DNA from: a virus
Virus record (IMG/VR): IMGVR_UViG_3300032265_003138
Coordinates: 1-42,830 of that record
Strand: one strand, 5' to 3'
Length of the DNA stretch: 42,830 nt
Shown here: one piece after another, positions 14,899 to 24,203 of the stretch
How the letters are laid out: every line of letters begins with the position of its first letter
Position numbering within the stretch: the stretch's first letter is position 1
Notes under the pieces: model-generated
What the model was told of the DNA's origin: nothing
What the model saw: the letters and a program-made list of their open reading frames with translations, nothing else
Databases searched by the model: none
Translations under genes and position numbers: made by a program

Positions 14899-15511
14899 CG
14901 CTATCCCCGGCCGCGCGGTCATTCGCAACGCCACGCTGGCCCGGCTGCGCGCCGCGCTGCCCGAATTGGCCGAAAGCATCTACACCGCCCGCGCCTGGCC
15001 GGTGCAGGCCGAAGATCAGCCGGCGATGCTGGTCTATATGTTCGATGAAACGAAGCGCAGCTTTGGCGCTTTCGCCGCCCCCGCCTTTCAGGTTTCCGCC
15101 ACGCTGGCGCTGCATGTCAAGCTGGATGCGTCCGATGAAATCGCCTGCGAAGCGGCAATGGACGCCTACGCCGCCCGCATCGAAGACGCTTTGCTGCGCG
15201 CCCCTGCCTGGATGGCCCAGCTTGAAGACGTGTCCTCCTGGGTGACGAATTGCGAAGTGAAGCCGGGCGGCGAACGCCCGACCGCACAGCTCACCATCAC
15301 CGCCAGCCTATCCTGGCAGGAAAGGTTCGAGCCTATCGTGACCGGCCGGCTGGGCGAGGCGCGCATCGCTGTCGATGCCGTGCAGCCCTTCGATGCCGCC
15401 GGAACCTATCCGCCGATCGACGGCCTGCCCAGCGCCGCCGCCGCCCCGCGCAGCGCCGGCCCCGATGGCCGCGCCGAAAGCACCCTTCGCCTGACCTTCC
15501 CCACCGCCTGA
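14891..15511 (+). CDS. Probable tail terminator/completion protein
   Basis: 206 residues. An N-terminal helical region (RNATLARLRAALPELAESIY) is followed by alternating strands and a long central helix (DEIACEAAMDAYAARIEDALL), the layout of gpU-like tail terminators that cap the tail tube. It sits at the border between the lambda-like head genes and the Mu-like sheath, where such a protein is expected. The assignment rests on position and fold pattern, not on a motif. Confidence 0.5.
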   Translation: MADAIPGRAVIRNATLARLRAALPELAESIYTARAWPVQAEDQPAMLVYMFDETKRSFGAFAAPAFQVSATLALHVKLDASDEIACEAAMDAYAARIEDALLRAPAWMAQLEDVSSWVTNCEVKPGGERPTAQLTITASLSWQERFEPIVTGRLGEARIAVDAVQPFDAAGTYPPIDGLPSAAAAPRSAGPDGRAESTLRLTFPTA

Positions 15512-15527
15512 CCCGAAAGGCCCTGCA

Positions 15528-17000
15528 ATGGCAATCTCCTTCCCGAACATCCCCGCCTCGGGGCTGTTTGTCCCGGGCTTCTATGTGGATTTCGACGCCT
15601 CCCAGGCGGCTTATGGCGCGGTCACGCGCCGCGCCATCTTGGTTGGCCAGACCATCACGGCCGCAAGCAATGTGCCGACGCAGATTTTCAGCGTCGATCA
15701 GGCGCGTACCCTGTTCGGCGCGCGGTCGATGATCGCCCGCATGGTCTGGCACTACCGCCAGAACGACCCGCTGGGCGAAGTTTGGGTCCTGCCCTATGCC
15801 GATATCTCCGGCGGTACCGCCGCCAGCGGCACCATTGCCGTGACCGGCCCGGCCACCGCCGCCGGCACCATTTCGCTCTACGTCGCCGGCGGCCTGGTCT
15901 CCGTCGCCGTGGCGTCGGGGGACAGCGCGAACAGCATCGCCACGGCCATCAATGCCGCCCTGGCCGCCAGCCCCTACATTCCGGTCACCGCCACCGTCAG
16001 CACCAGCACCGTCACGCTGACCGCCGTACACAAGGGCACGCTGGGCAACGGCATCGATGTGCGGGTGAACTATCGCGGCCTCGGCGCCGGGGAAATCCTG
16101 CCGGCCGGCGTGGGCCTGACCATCACCGCTTTGTCCGGCGGCGCGACCGATCCCAGCCTGTCCGGCATCGATGCGCTGCTGGGCGATCTGGAATATGACT
16201 TCATCGCCCACCCCTACGCCACTGCCACCCCGCTGGATGTGGTGAAGGCCATGCTGAACGACACCGCGGGCCGGTGGAGCTACCTTCGCCAGACCTTCGG
16301 CCACGCCATCACCTTCGCCCCGGGCAACGCCGCCACCCTCACCACCCTCGGCGCGGCGCGGAACGATCAGCACCACAGCATCTTCGGCCTGGAAGGGACG
16401 CCGTCCTGGGCGTCTGACATTGCCGCGGCGATTGCTGGCGTGCATGCCGTGGCCATTCGCGCCGATGCCGGCCGCCCGCTGCAGACGCTCACGGTCAATG
16501 CCGTGCTGGCGCCGCCGGTTGCCTCCCGCTGGGGCATTGCCACGGCCAATGGCCTGCTGGGCGGCGGTATCGCCACCCTGGTGGCCCGCGCGGATGGCTC
16601 TGTCGCCATCCAGCAATCCGTGACCACCTATCAGAAGAACGCCGCCGGCGTGACGGACCGCAGCTATCTGCTGACCATCACCATGTATACGCTGATGGAA
16701 GTGGTCCGACGCCTCCGCAGCGCGGCGGTGTCGAAGTTCCCGCGCGCCAAGCTGGCGCCGGATGGCACCCGTTTCGGCGCCGGCCAGCCGGTCTGCACGC
16801 CCTCGGGCTTCAAGGCTGAATTGGCGGCGGAATATTCGTCCATGATGGCCGATGGCTTGGTGACCGACATGGACACCTTCCTGGCGAACACCATCGTTCA
16901 GATCAATTCCAGCGACCCCAACCGCCTGGATGTGCTTTTCGCGCCGCGCCTGATCGCGGGCCTGAACCAACTGGCCGTCCTCGCCCAGCCCCGCCTCTGA
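15528..17000 (+). CDS. Contractile tail sheath protein, Mu gpL-like
   Basis: 490 residues, close to Mu gpL (495). It begins FPNIPASGLFVPGFYVDFD and contains the family GTLGNGIDVRVNYRG strand and a C-terminal region ending LIAGLNQLAVLAQPRL. Sheath subunits surround the tube and contract at infection. Its presence makes the phage a myovirus despite its lambda-like head genes. It is followed by the tube gene after 23 bases. Confidence 0.92.
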   Translation: MAISFPNIPASGLFVPGFYVDFDASQAAYGAVTRRAILVGQTITAASNVPTQIFSVDQARTLFGARSMIARMVWHYRQNDPLGEVWVLPYADISGGTAASGTIAVTGPATAAGTISLYVAGGLVSVAVASGDSANSIATAINAALAASPYIPVTATVSTSTVTLTAVHKGTLGNGIDVRVNYRGLGAGEILPAGVGLTITALSGGATDPSLSGIDALLGDLEYDFIAHPYATATPLDVVKAMLNDTAGRWSYLRQTFGHAITFAPGNAATLTTLGAARNDQHHSIFGLEGTPSWASDIAAAIAGVHAVAIRADAGRPLQTLTVNAVLAPPVASRWGIATANGLLGGGIATLVARADGSVAIQQSVTTYQKNAAGVTDRSYLLTITMYTLMEVVRRLRSAAVSKFPRAKLAPDGTRFGAGQPVCTPSGFKAELAAEYSSMMADGLVTDMDTFLANTIVQINSSDPNRLDVLFAPRLIAGLNQLAVLAQPRL

Positions 17001-17023
17001 TCCGAAGCTGAAGGAACCCGCCC

Positions 17024-17389
17024 ATGGCCGCCCCGATCCGCGTCGCAGGCATCGTCTTCATGTCGCGCGACGGCACCCCTTATCAGCTGCGTGGTGGCGT
17101 CACCGTGCAGCCGCTGAACACCAACCGCGAAGCCGTCATGGGCATTGACGGCCGCGCGCATGGGTTCAAGGAAACGCCCATCATCCCCTACATCGAAGCG
17201 GAAGTGACCGCCCAGGGCTTTAGCGTAAAGGCCTTGGACGCCGTGACGAATTCCACCGTCACGGTGCAGCTTGCCACCGGCATCACTTATGCGCTTCGCG
17301 GGGCGTATTTTTCCGGCGAAACGCAGATCAACCCCGTCGAAGGCACCGTAAAGCTGCGTTTCGAGGGCGCTGAATGCGTGGAAATCTGA
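17024..17389 (+). CDS. Tail tube protein, Mu gpM-like
   Basis: 121 residues (Mu gpM 118). It has the compact tube fold pattern: IRVAGIVFMSRDGTPYQLRG at the start, NREAVMGIDGRAHGFKE, and a final GTVKLRFEGAECVEI strand. It assembles as hexameric rings inside the sheath. It is followed after two bases by the tail chaperone gene. Confidence 0.9.
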   Translation: MAAPIRVAGIVFMSRDGTPYQLRGGVTVQPLNTNREAVMGIDGRAHGFKETPIIPYIEAEVTAQGFSVKALDAVTNSTVTVQLATGITYALRGAYFSGETQINPVEGTVKLRFEGAECVEI

Positions 17390-17391
17390 CC

Positions 17392-17676
17392 ATGGATGCC
17401 GTGACCCTCACCCTTTCGGCCCCCGTTCAGGGCCCGGAAGGCGAAATCCGCGAACTCACCCTTCGCCCGCCCACCGGCAAGGATCTGCGCGAATGCGGCG
17501 CGCCTTATCGAGTGGGGGAATCTGTTGATTTCAACACCGATGCTTGCGCCAAGCTGCTCGCGCGGCTGGCCGGCGTGCTGCCCGTAGTGGTGGACCGCTT
17601 GGCGGGCGCCGACTTCAACGCGGGGTGCCTTGCCATCCTGGGTTTTATGACGGCGCCGACCCCATCGGCGTCTTAG
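17392..17676 (+). CDS. Tail assembly chaperone, short form (E/gp41-like)
   Basis: 94 residues from ATG 17392; an in-frame ATG at 17374 lies inside the tube gene. The core (LRPPTGKDLRECGAPY) matches phage tail assembly chaperones of the gpE/gp41 type, which hold the tape measure during tube polymerisation. The reading frame continues past a slippery heptamer at 17640-17646 for ten more codons before stopping; frameshifting there gives the long form. Confidence 0.8.
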   Translation: MDAVTLTLSAPVQGPEGEIRELTLRPPTGKDLRECGAPYRVGESVDFNTDACAKLLARLAGVLPVVVDRLAGADFNAGCLAILGFMTAPTPSAS

Positions 17677-17813
17677 AGAGGTACTACGACGCCTGGCGCT
17701 TCTGGCGCGACGGCGAACACGTCTGGGGCCTCGATCCCGCCGGCCTCAGATCCGCGATTCAACACGCGAACCGCATCGCCGCGGCCGAAACCCAGGCGAT
17801 GGATGGGGGATAG
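17392..17813 (+). CDS. Tail assembly chaperone, -1 frameshift long form (E+E')
   Basis: Ribosomes slipping back one base on G GGT TTT (17640-17646) would join the first 85 codons to a second frame running from 17646 to the stop at 17811. That gives about 140 residues, with a C-terminal extension YDGADPIGVLERYYDAW and onward. The second frame has no good start of its own and ends directly against the tape-measure GTG. This arrangement is conserved in Mu, P2 and lambda tail chaperones, although the sequences differ. Confidence 0.75.
17640..17646 (+). promoter_or_regulatory. Slippery heptamer GGGTTTT for -1 frameshifting
   Basis: The heptamer is in the correct phase (G GGT TTT) of the chaperone frame, so both A- and P-site tRNAs can re-pair after a one-base slip. 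Lambda uses GGGAAAG at the analogous place. The frame reached by the slip is open to 17810. I did not identify a definite stimulatory stem or pseudoknot downstream. Confidence 0.75.
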
Positions 17814-19697
17814 GTGGAACAAGCCCGCTTTCAGGCCGTTATCCAGGCGGTTGACAAGGCCTCGGGCCCGCTGCGGGCAATTCGCGCGCAGGTGGTGGCG
17901 CTGCGGCAGCCGCTTTCCGCGCTGGAAGGTGGTTTCCGTCGCGCCGGCGCGCAGTTGCAGGACCTGGCGCGCGTCTCCGGGCTGCATCGCATTGCCGGCG
18001 CGGCGCGGGATGCACGCGGGGCCTTCGAAAACCTCTCCGCCAAGGTGTCCGGTGTGCTGACGCCCCTGGGCTTGCTGGGTGGCGCCGGGTCCGTCGCCGG
18101 CCTGCTGGGCATTGTGAAGGGCGCGGCCGAAGCCGGGTCCGGATTGAACGACCTTTACAACCGGTTGGGCGCGGTCACCGAAGCGCAGCAGGCCATGGTC
18201 GCCGGCTTCCGCTACAGCGCGACGCAGGAAGGCGCGCAGGCCGAAGACGCTGCCGCCGGTCTTACTCGCCTGAACCGTGTGGTGGCCGAAGCCCGGGCCG
18301 GCAAGAACCCGGAAGCGATGGACCTGTTTCGGCAGGCTAAGGTCAGGCTGACCGGCCCGAAAGGTCAAAAGCTGACCGGTCTGGATATCCTGCCGCAGGT
18401 CGCCCAGCTGCTGGAAAAAAACGAAGACCCCGGGCTGCGCGAACGCATCGCCAAGGCGCTGATGGGGAAGGGTGGCGGGGAGCTGATCAATGCCCTGGTC
18501 GCCTATCAGGAAAATGCCAAGCGCCTGAAAACCTTCGGCCGCGTGTTCAGCCGTGAAGACGTTAGCGCGTTGGACGATTTCGGCGACCGCTGGGATGACC
18601 TGAACATGGCCATTCTGGGTGTGCGAAACGCCATCGGCGCCCGCCTCGCGCCGATACTGACGCCGCTGCTGCAAGACCTGGCGCACTGGGTGGCCGCGAA
18701 CCGCGAACTGATTGCCGGCAAGGTCAAGGCCTGGGTCGATGACATCGCCGCTGCCATCGGTAAGTGGAACCTGCAGGAAACCGTGGCCGATCTGCGCGGG
18801 CTGCTGGCCGGCGTGCGGACCGTGGTGTCCGCGCTTGGCGGCTGGAAGGGCGTGATGATCGGCTTCACCGCCCTGCTGGCCGGCCCCTGGATCGCCGCGA
18901 TCGGCGGCGTCGTCACGGCGCTGGCGGGGCTTGGCGTCGCCTTTCTGGCCAACCCCATCGCGGGCGCCGGCCTGGCTGCCGTGGGCGCCGCCGCTTATGG
19001 CATCGTGCGGAACTGGCAGCCGATCAAGGCCTTTTTCGTCGATTTGTGGCGCGGCATCGCTGATACGTTCAGCGCGGCCTGGGCTATCATTCAGGGCTTT
19101 CCCATGGCCGCATTGGCGGCTGGCGTGATGCGTCCCTGGGATGCGGTGAAGGCCTTTTTCGTCGATCTGTGGCGCGGCATCGCTGATACGTTCAGCGCGG
19201 CCTGGGCCATCATTCAGGGCTTTCCCATGGCCGCATTGGCGGCTGGCGTGATGCGTCCCTGGGATGCGGTGAAGGCCTTCTTTACCGATCTGTGGGCGGG
19301 TATTGCCCAGGCCTTCACATCGGCCTGGGCCGGCATTCGTGCGGGGGTGGTAGATCCGCTGATCGCCGCCGCGCAGCGTATTGCCGCGGCTTGGCAGGCC
19401 TTGGGTCCCATCATCGAACGCTTCCGGGCCATGGAAGGCAGCGGCCCGCGCCTGCCCGGTGAGGCCGTGCCCCGCCGCGGCGGCCTGAACGGCGCCGGCC
19501 GGTTGGAAGCCTTCCCGGGCATCGAACCTCGCCCCATGCGGTTCACGCCCGGCGGCGCCGGCCGCGATGGCGGCCAAGTCACCGTGCGGTTCGTCAACGC
19601 CCCGCGCGAGTTGCGGGTGGACACGCCGCGCACCGGCACGCAACCGGTGCGGGTGGCGGTGGGCTACGCTTTCGGCAAGGGGTCCGTCTTCGCGTGA
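17814..19697 (+). CDS. Tape measure protein
   Basis: 627 residues from a GTG that directly follows the E' stop. It is helical, Ala/Gly-rich, with hydrophobic segments at about 345-395 (VMIGFTALLAGPWIAAIGG and on) as in tape measures that insert in the host membrane. A 41-residue block beginning KAFFVDLWRGI is present twice almost identically (about 405-445 and 446-486), and a third diverged copy begins at 487. The length sets the tail length. The stop overlaps the next start (GTGA). Confidence 0.9.
   Translation: MEQARFQAVIQAVDKASGPLRAIRAQVVALRQPLSALEGGFRRAGAQLQDLARVSGLHRIAGAARDARGAFENLSAKVSGVLTPLGLLGGAGSVAGLLGIVKGAAEAGSGLNDLYNRLGAVTEAQQAMVAGFRYSATQEGAQAEDAAAGLTRLNRVVAEARAGKNPEAMDLFRQAKVRLTGPKGQKLTGLDILPQVAQLLEKNEDPGLRERIAKALMGKGGGELINALVAYQENAKRLKTFGRVFSREDVSALDDFGDRWDDLNMAILGVRNAIGARLAPILTPLLQDLAHWVAANRELIAGKVKAWVDDIAAAIGKWNLQETVADLRGLLAGVRTVVSALGGWKGVMIGFTALLAGPWIAAIGGVVTALAGLGVAFLANPIAGAGLAAVGAAAYGIVRNWQPIKAFFVDLWRGIADTFSAAWAIIQGFPMAALAAGVMRPWDAVKAFFVDLWRGIADTFSAAWAIIQGFPMAALAAGVMRPWDAVKAFFTDLWAGIAQAFTSAWAGIRAGVVDPLIAAAQRIAAAWQALGPIIERFRAMEGSGPRLPGEAVPRRGGLNGAGRLEAFPGIEPRPMRFTPGGAGRDGGQVTVRFVNAPRELRVDTPRTGTQPVRVAVGYAFGKGSVFA
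19026..19271 (+). repeat. Two tandem 123-bp repeats in the tape measure gene
   Basis: Copy one is 19026-19148, copy two 19149-19271; I see only two synonymous differences (T/C in GAT-TTG/CTG and in GCT/GCC-ATC). A third, diverged copy starts at 19272 with the same 123-base phase. Near identity indicates a recent in-frame duplication. The length being equal to the terminal overlap appears to be coincidence, because the sequences are unrelated. Confidence 0.9.
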
Positions 19698-21034
19698 GCG
19701 ACCTTATCTCCACCGCTCGCGGCTTGATTCCGGCGCCGCTGAACGCGCTGTTCGGCGCTGCCGGGTGGCGCGCCAACATTCAGCCGGCCAGCTTCCGTGG
19801 CGTGCCTTTCGGCGTCATGCGCGCCAGCTTCGAAAGCGGCCGCCGGGTGGCGCAGCATGAATTTCCCCTGCGTGACACGCCTTTCAATGAAGACCTGGGC
19901 CGGCGCGTTCGCAGCTTCGATCTGGAAGCCTATGTGCTGGGCAACGACTATGCCGCACAGCGCGACGCGCTGCTAAAGGCGTGCATCGATGAGCCGGGGC
20001 CCGGCGCGCTGATCCATCCCACGCTGGGGGAATGGCAGGTGCTGTGCGATAGCGTCGCGGTGCTGGAAGACAGCGCCAGCGGCGGCATGGCAATGCTGCG
20101 CCTGGGCTTCACCGAAGCCGGCGCCGAAGACCGGCCTTTCACCGTTGCCGCCAGTCAGATCGGCCTGCTGGGCACGGTCGGAAAGGTGCTGGGCTACGCC
20201 CGCGATGCTTTTGCTCTCGCGTATTCCACCCGGAACCTGGGGGATTTCGTGCAGCGCGGCATGGTCAGCATGGCCGCCGGCCTGGCGGACCGTTTCGCCG
20301 GGCAGTTCCTGGGTCTGCCCGGGCTGGATGTGCAGCAGATTGCCTATGCCATTAACCATATGCGCGGCACCGACCCTACCATAGCGGTCCCTTACGCCCT
20401 GGCGGTCACCGGCTGCTTCACGGCTGTAGTCAATACCGCCGGCGCCGTCACCTTGCCCGCCTCCGCCGCCAGCGTCGCGGCGGGCGATGCGATCGGCGCC
20501 CTGGCCGATACCAGCCGTGCGGTGGGCGAAGGCGCGGCGTTTGGCCCCGGCTATGCGCTGCTGGCCGCCGGCACGGCCGCCGATGGGCTGGCCGCTTGGT
20601 ATTATCCCGGCGTGCTGCGCGACGCTCAGTTGGCCAATCAGGCGGCGCTGTCTGCCCTGGTGGCGGATGCCGCGGCGGCGTCGGCCGCGCAACTGTCTGC
20701 CTATACCGGGTTTTCGACGCTGGCCGAAGCGGCCGCCGCCCGTGCCGCGCTTATCCCGGCCATAGAAGCCCGCGCCGAAGCCGCCGCCGATGCTGGCGCC
20801 GACACGCTTTATGCCGCCTGGCGCGCCGTGCTGGGCGCCGTCATTGCCGATGACGTCGCACGGCAGCCCGCTTTGCCGCGCCTCGCGTCCTATGCCGTCC
20901 CGGCGACTCGGCCCGCGCTGTCTCTCGCCCATCGCCTGCTGGGCGATGCCCGGCGGGCGGATGAACTGGTCGCGCTGAACAGCGCAGCGCATCCCGCCTT
21001 CATGTCCCCCAGCGGCGTGTATCCCCTGACATGA
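19694..21034 (+). CDS. DNA circularisation/tail protein, Mu gpN-like
   Basis: 446 residues from GTG 19694. The N-terminal 100 residues carry the DNA-circularisation N domain pattern: WRANIQPASFRGVPFGVMRA, then GRRVAQHEFPLRDTPF and VLGNDYAAQRDALLKA. In Mu this protein is part of the baseplate/hub region. The C-terminal half is Ala-rich and helical. It is coupled to neighbours by GTGA and ATGA overlaps. Confidence 0.85.
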   Translation: MSDLISTARGLIPAPLNALFGAAGWRANIQPASFRGVPFGVMRASFESGRRVAQHEFPLRDTPFNEDLGRRVRSFDLEAYVLGNDYAAQRDALLKACIDEPGPGALIHPTLGEWQVLCDSVAVLEDSASGGMAMLRLGFTEAGAEDRPFTVAASQIGLLGTVGKVLGYARDAFALAYSTRNLGDFVQRGMVSMAAGLADRFAGQFLGLPGLDVQQIAYAINHMRGTDPTIAVPYALAVTGCFTAVVNTAGAVTLPASAASVAAGDAIGALADTSRAVGEGAAFGPGYALLAAGTAADGLAAWYYPGVLRDAQLANQAALSALVADAAAASAAQLSAYTGFSTLAEAAAARAALIPAIEARAEAAADAGADTLYAAWRAVLGAVIADDVARQPALPRLASYAVPATRPALSLAHRLLGDARRADELVALNSAAHPAFMSPSGVYPLT

Positions 21035-22248
21035 GCGGCACCGAGGCTGAACTTCCGCCAACCCTGGTCACCGCCGCCCGCATCGGCGCCGGAGAGGACG
21101 CGGTGTTGCGGATAGAAGGCCGGGATTATGCCGGCTGGACGGCTATTTCCGTGACCCGGTCGATGGAACAGGGCTGCGCCACCTTCACGGTGCAAGTAGT
21201 GGAACGCTGGAAGGGGCAGGATCAGCCCTGGCAGATCGAAGTTTTCAAGCCTGTCGAAGTCCTGCTGGGCAGCGATGTTGTCCTGACCGGCTATGTGGAC
21301 AAATACGCCGCGCAGATCGATGCGGCCAGCCATATCGTGACCATCACGGGCCGCAGCAAGACGGCGGATTTGGTGGACTGCACGGCGGTCCCGGGCGAAT
21401 TGCGCGGCAATACCCTGGAAGCCATCGCCCGTAGCGCCGCCGCGCCTTATGGCATCAATGTCATCGCCGAAGGTGATGCTGGCGCGGTCATCCCCCTGGC
21501 GGCTCCGTCGCGCGATCAGCCGATCTGGTCCTGGCTGGAAGAACTGGCCCGCAGTCGCGGCGTGCTGCTGACCGACGATGGCGCCGGCCGCCTTGTGCTG
21601 GCGCAGGCTGGCGAACAACGGGCGCCCGGGCAGCTGGTCATTGGGCAAAATGTGCTGGCCGCAAACGGCGAACTGGACGGCGCCGAACGGTTTTCCACCG
21701 TCACCGTCATCGCCCAGCTGCCGCCGCCCGAAGTCACCGCGCTGCAGCCGGACGCGGGGGAAGATGCTTCGGCGGACCCCACCGATGCGCCGGCGCCGGG
21801 TGTGTCCGCCAGCGCCACGGATCCAAACGTGCCCCGCCCGCGTGAAAGGGTCATTATCGCCGAACGTGCGCTGACGGCCGTGGAAGCGAAGGCCCGTGCC
21901 ATCTGGGAAGCCAAGCATGCGGCAGGCCGCGGCGCCCGCGCGCAGGTTACTTTGCGCGGCTGGCGGGATGCGGATGGCGCGGTCTGGTGCATCAACCGCG
22001 TGATCGCCTGCGACATGCCGGCGCTGCAGCTGCTGCGGGATATGCTGATTGTCGGTGTGACCTTCAGCCTCGACGCGAACGGCCGCACCACGGATCTGGA
22101 ACTTGCTCCGCCGGAATGCTTCGCGCCGAAGCCTGTGGCCGTCAGCGAGGATGCGCCGCAGCCCGCGCCGCGTCCCCGCCGCCTGCGTGCCGCTGGCAAC
22201 GGTACGGACCCGGGCGGCCAGTGGGGTGAAGTGGTGCCCATCGAATGA
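21031..22248 (+). CDS. Baseplate hub protein, Mu gpP (gp44)-like
   Basis: 405 residues (Mu gp44 379). Typical features: RIEGRDYAGWTAISVTRSME at the start, GYVDKYAAQIDAASHIVTITGRS (interrupted by family strands) and a TADLVDCTA segment. The family is the trimeric hub that holds the spike. A Pro/Asp-rich linker lies at about 230-270. ATGA overlaps join it to gpN and the spike gene. Confidence 0.88.
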   Translation: MSGTEAELPPTLVTAARIGAGEDAVLRIEGRDYAGWTAISVTRSMEQGCATFTVQVVERWKGQDQPWQIEVFKPVEVLLGSDVVLTGYVDKYAAQIDAASHIVTITGRSKTADLVDCTAVPGELRGNTLEAIARSAAAPYGINVIAEGDAGAVIPLAAPSRDQPIWSWLEELARSRGVLLTDDGAGRLVLAQAGEQRAPGQLVIGQNVLAANGELDGAERFSTVTVIAQLPPPEVTALQPDAGEDASADPTDAPAPGVSASATDPNVPRPRERVIIAERALTAVEAKARAIWEAKHAAGRGARAQVTLRGWRDADGAVWCINRVIACDMPALQLLRDMLIVGVTFSLDANGRTTDLELAPPECFAPKPVAVSEDAPQPAPRPRRLRAAGNGTDPGGQWGEVVPIE

Positions 22249-22676
22249 ACCGCGACGCTATCAGCCGCGCCATTGTTCGCAGCGCCGCCCTGGTGAAAGG
22301 GCGTGTGCTGCTGGATGTCACGCTCTGGCACGGGGAAGACCGCAGCCGGATTGAATTGAAGCTGCCGGCATTCCTGACCTATCTGCCGCCGGTGGGGTCG
22401 GAAGTGCTGGTGTTGCAGGTGGGCGGCACGGCCGATCATCGCGTGGCGCTGCTGCCGGATGGCACCGGGCAGCGTCTGTCCGGCCTGGCGCCCGGCGAAA
22501 TCGGTCTGGCCGATCTGGCCGGCAACACCGTGCGCGTCACCGCCGCCGGCATTGCCCTGAAGCATCAGGCCAGCATCACCATCGAAGCGCCGGCGGTGAA
22601 GCTGGGTGGGCCTGGCGCTGTTCTGCCGGTGAAACTTGCCGATAACTCCGCCGCGACAAAGGTATTCGCTCAGTAA
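22245..22676 (+). CDS. Baseplate spike protein, Mu gp45-like
   Basis: 143 residues. An OB-fold region (KGRVLLDVTLWHG ... LPAFLTYLPPVGSEVLVLQ) is followed by short repeated beta strands typical of the trimeric spike (NTVRVTAAGIALKHQASITIEAP in part). It is shorter than Mu gp45. I do not see an HxH metal-binding tip. It punctures the outer membrane when the tail contracts. TAATG overlap with the next gene. Confidence 0.85.
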   Translation: MNRDAISRAIVRSAALVKGRVLLDVTLWHGEDRSRIELKLPAFLTYLPPVGSEVLVLQVGGTADHRVALLPDGTGQRLSGLAPGEIGLADLAGNTVRVTAAGIALKHQASITIEAPAVKLGGPGAVLPVKLADNSAATKVFAQ

Positions 22677-23140
22677 TGGCCGATATCGCCACCATCCTGG
22701 ACAGTACCGGCGCGGCGGGTGACTGGCGCGTGACTGGCGGCGACCTTGCCGGCGATGCCACTTTGGCCACCGCCGTGCTGCTGTCCCTGCTGACGGATCG
22801 CCGGGCCGGCGCGGATGACGTGCTGCCGGACCCGCGCGATGATGACCGCCGCGGCTGGTGGGGCGACCTGGCGCTGGAAGGAGAGGCCGCCGAACCGCTG
22901 GGTTCGCGCCTTTGGCTGCTGTCCCGCGCGCCGGCAACCGATGATACGCGCCGCCGGGCCGAACTCTACATCCGCGAATCGCTTGGCTGGATAATCCGCG
23001 ACAAGGTCGCCACCGGCTTGGCTATCGCCACGGAATGGCAGGGCAGCCCGGCCACCCGGCTGGCGGTGCGGCTGTTGATCCAGGGCCCGGCCGGCGATCG
23101 GCGCTTCGATCTTCTCTGGCTTCGAACTGAGGCTGCCTGA
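22676..23140 (+). CDS. Baseplate wedge protein, Mu gp46-like
   Basis: 154 residues (Mu gp46 about 145). The pattern DLATAVLLSLLTDRRAGADDVLPD and the DRRGWWGD motif at about residues 57-64 are characteristic of phage GP46 family proteins, which are related to T4 gp25. It forms part of the baseplate wedge with the J-like protein downstream, which begins one base after the stop. Confidence 0.9.
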   Translation: MADIATILDSTGAAGDWRVTGGDLAGDATLATAVLLSLLTDRRAGADDVLPDPRDDDRRGWWGDLALEGEAAEPLGSRLWLLSRAPATDDTRRRAELYIRESLGWIIRDKVATGLAIATEWQGSPATRLAVRLLIQGPAGDRRFDLLWLRTEAA

Positions 23141-23141
23141 C

Positions 23142-24203
23142 ATGCCCTTCGCCCGCCCCACCCTTGGCGCGCTGATCCGCGACACCCAGGCCAGCATTGC
23201 CGCCCGCCTGCCGGGTAGCGATCCGCTGTTGCGCGTCAGCAACCTGAATATTCTGGCGCGGCTTTTCGCCGGCGTCGCGCACCTGTTGTTCGGGTATCTG
23301 GACTGGATTGTGCGCCAGGTGCTGCCCGATAGCGCGGACGCTGAATATCTTGATCGATGGGCGGCCATCTTCGGGCTTTCGCGCCAGCCCGCTATCGCTG
23401 CCGCCGGGTTGGTGCAGATCACCGGAACAACTGGCGCCACGCTGCCGGCCGGCGCGGTCCTGGTTCGTGCGGATGGCGCGGCCTACGTCACGCAGGCCGG
23501 TGTAACCCTGGCGGCGGGCGCAGGAACGGCGTCGGTCATCGCGCGTGCATCGGGGGCCGCAGGCAATGCCGCATCAGGCGCCACGCTCACCCTGGCGGCT
23601 GCGGTGTCGGGCATCACCGGTGTGACCACGGTGGGGTCCGCCGGCCTGACAGGCGGTGCAGATCAGGAATCCGACATGGCCTATCGTGCCCGGTTGTTGG
23701 CACGTCTGCAGGCGCCGCCGCAGGGCGGCGCGGCATCGGATTATCAGGCCTGGGCGCTGGCGCAGCCGGGCGTAACCCGGGCCTGGGTGTACCCGCTGGC
23801 GCGTGGTCTGGGCACGGTCGATGTCACCTTCACAATGGATAACCGGCTGCCTGGGTCCATCATCCCGGCATCGGGCGATGTGGCGGCTGTGCAGGCGGCG
23901 CTGAACGTCCTGCGTCCCGTAACGGCAGACCTTCTTGTGCGGGCGCCCACCGGGGTCGCGCTGAACGTCACTATATCAAATCTGGCGACGAATACAGCGG
24001 CCGTGCAGGCCGCCATCCGCCGGGAAGTCCAGGCGCAGATTCTGCTGGATGCGGCGCCGGGCGGCACGATCTATCGCAGCCGGCTGGCAGAAGCGATCAG
24101 CCGCGCCACCGGCGAACAGCATCACGTCATCACCTTCCCCACCACCGATGTCACGGCCGCCGCCGGTGCGCTGTACGTCCCCGGCACCGTGACCTTCATC
24201 TGA
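23142..24203 (+). CDS. Baseplate J-like protein, Mu gp47-like
   Basis: 353 residues (Mu gp47 359). The N-terminus has SNLNILARLFAGVAHLLFGYLDW and DSADAEYLDRWAAIFGL, both diagnostic of baseplate J proteins, followed by repeating beta domains (LPAGAVLVRADG) and a C-terminal helical and beta region. It is a wedge core component that links the central hub to fibres. TGATG overlap with the next gene. Confidence 0.92.
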   Translation: MPFARPTLGALIRDTQASIAARLPGSDPLLRVSNLNILARLFAGVAHLLFGYLDWIVRQVLPDSADAEYLDRWAAIFGLSRQPAIAAAGLVQITGTTGATLPAGAVLVRADGAAYVTQAGVTLAAGAGTASVIARASGAAGNAASGATLTLAAAVSGITGVTTVGSAGLTGGADQESDMAYRARLLARLQAPPQGGAASDYQAWALAQPGVTRAWVYPLARGLGTVDVTFTMDNRLPGSIIPASGDVAAVQAALNVLRPVTADLLVRAPTGVALNVTISNLATNTAAVQAAIRREVQAQILLDAAPGGTIYRSRLAEAISRATGEQHHVITFPTTDVTAAAGALYVPGTVTFI

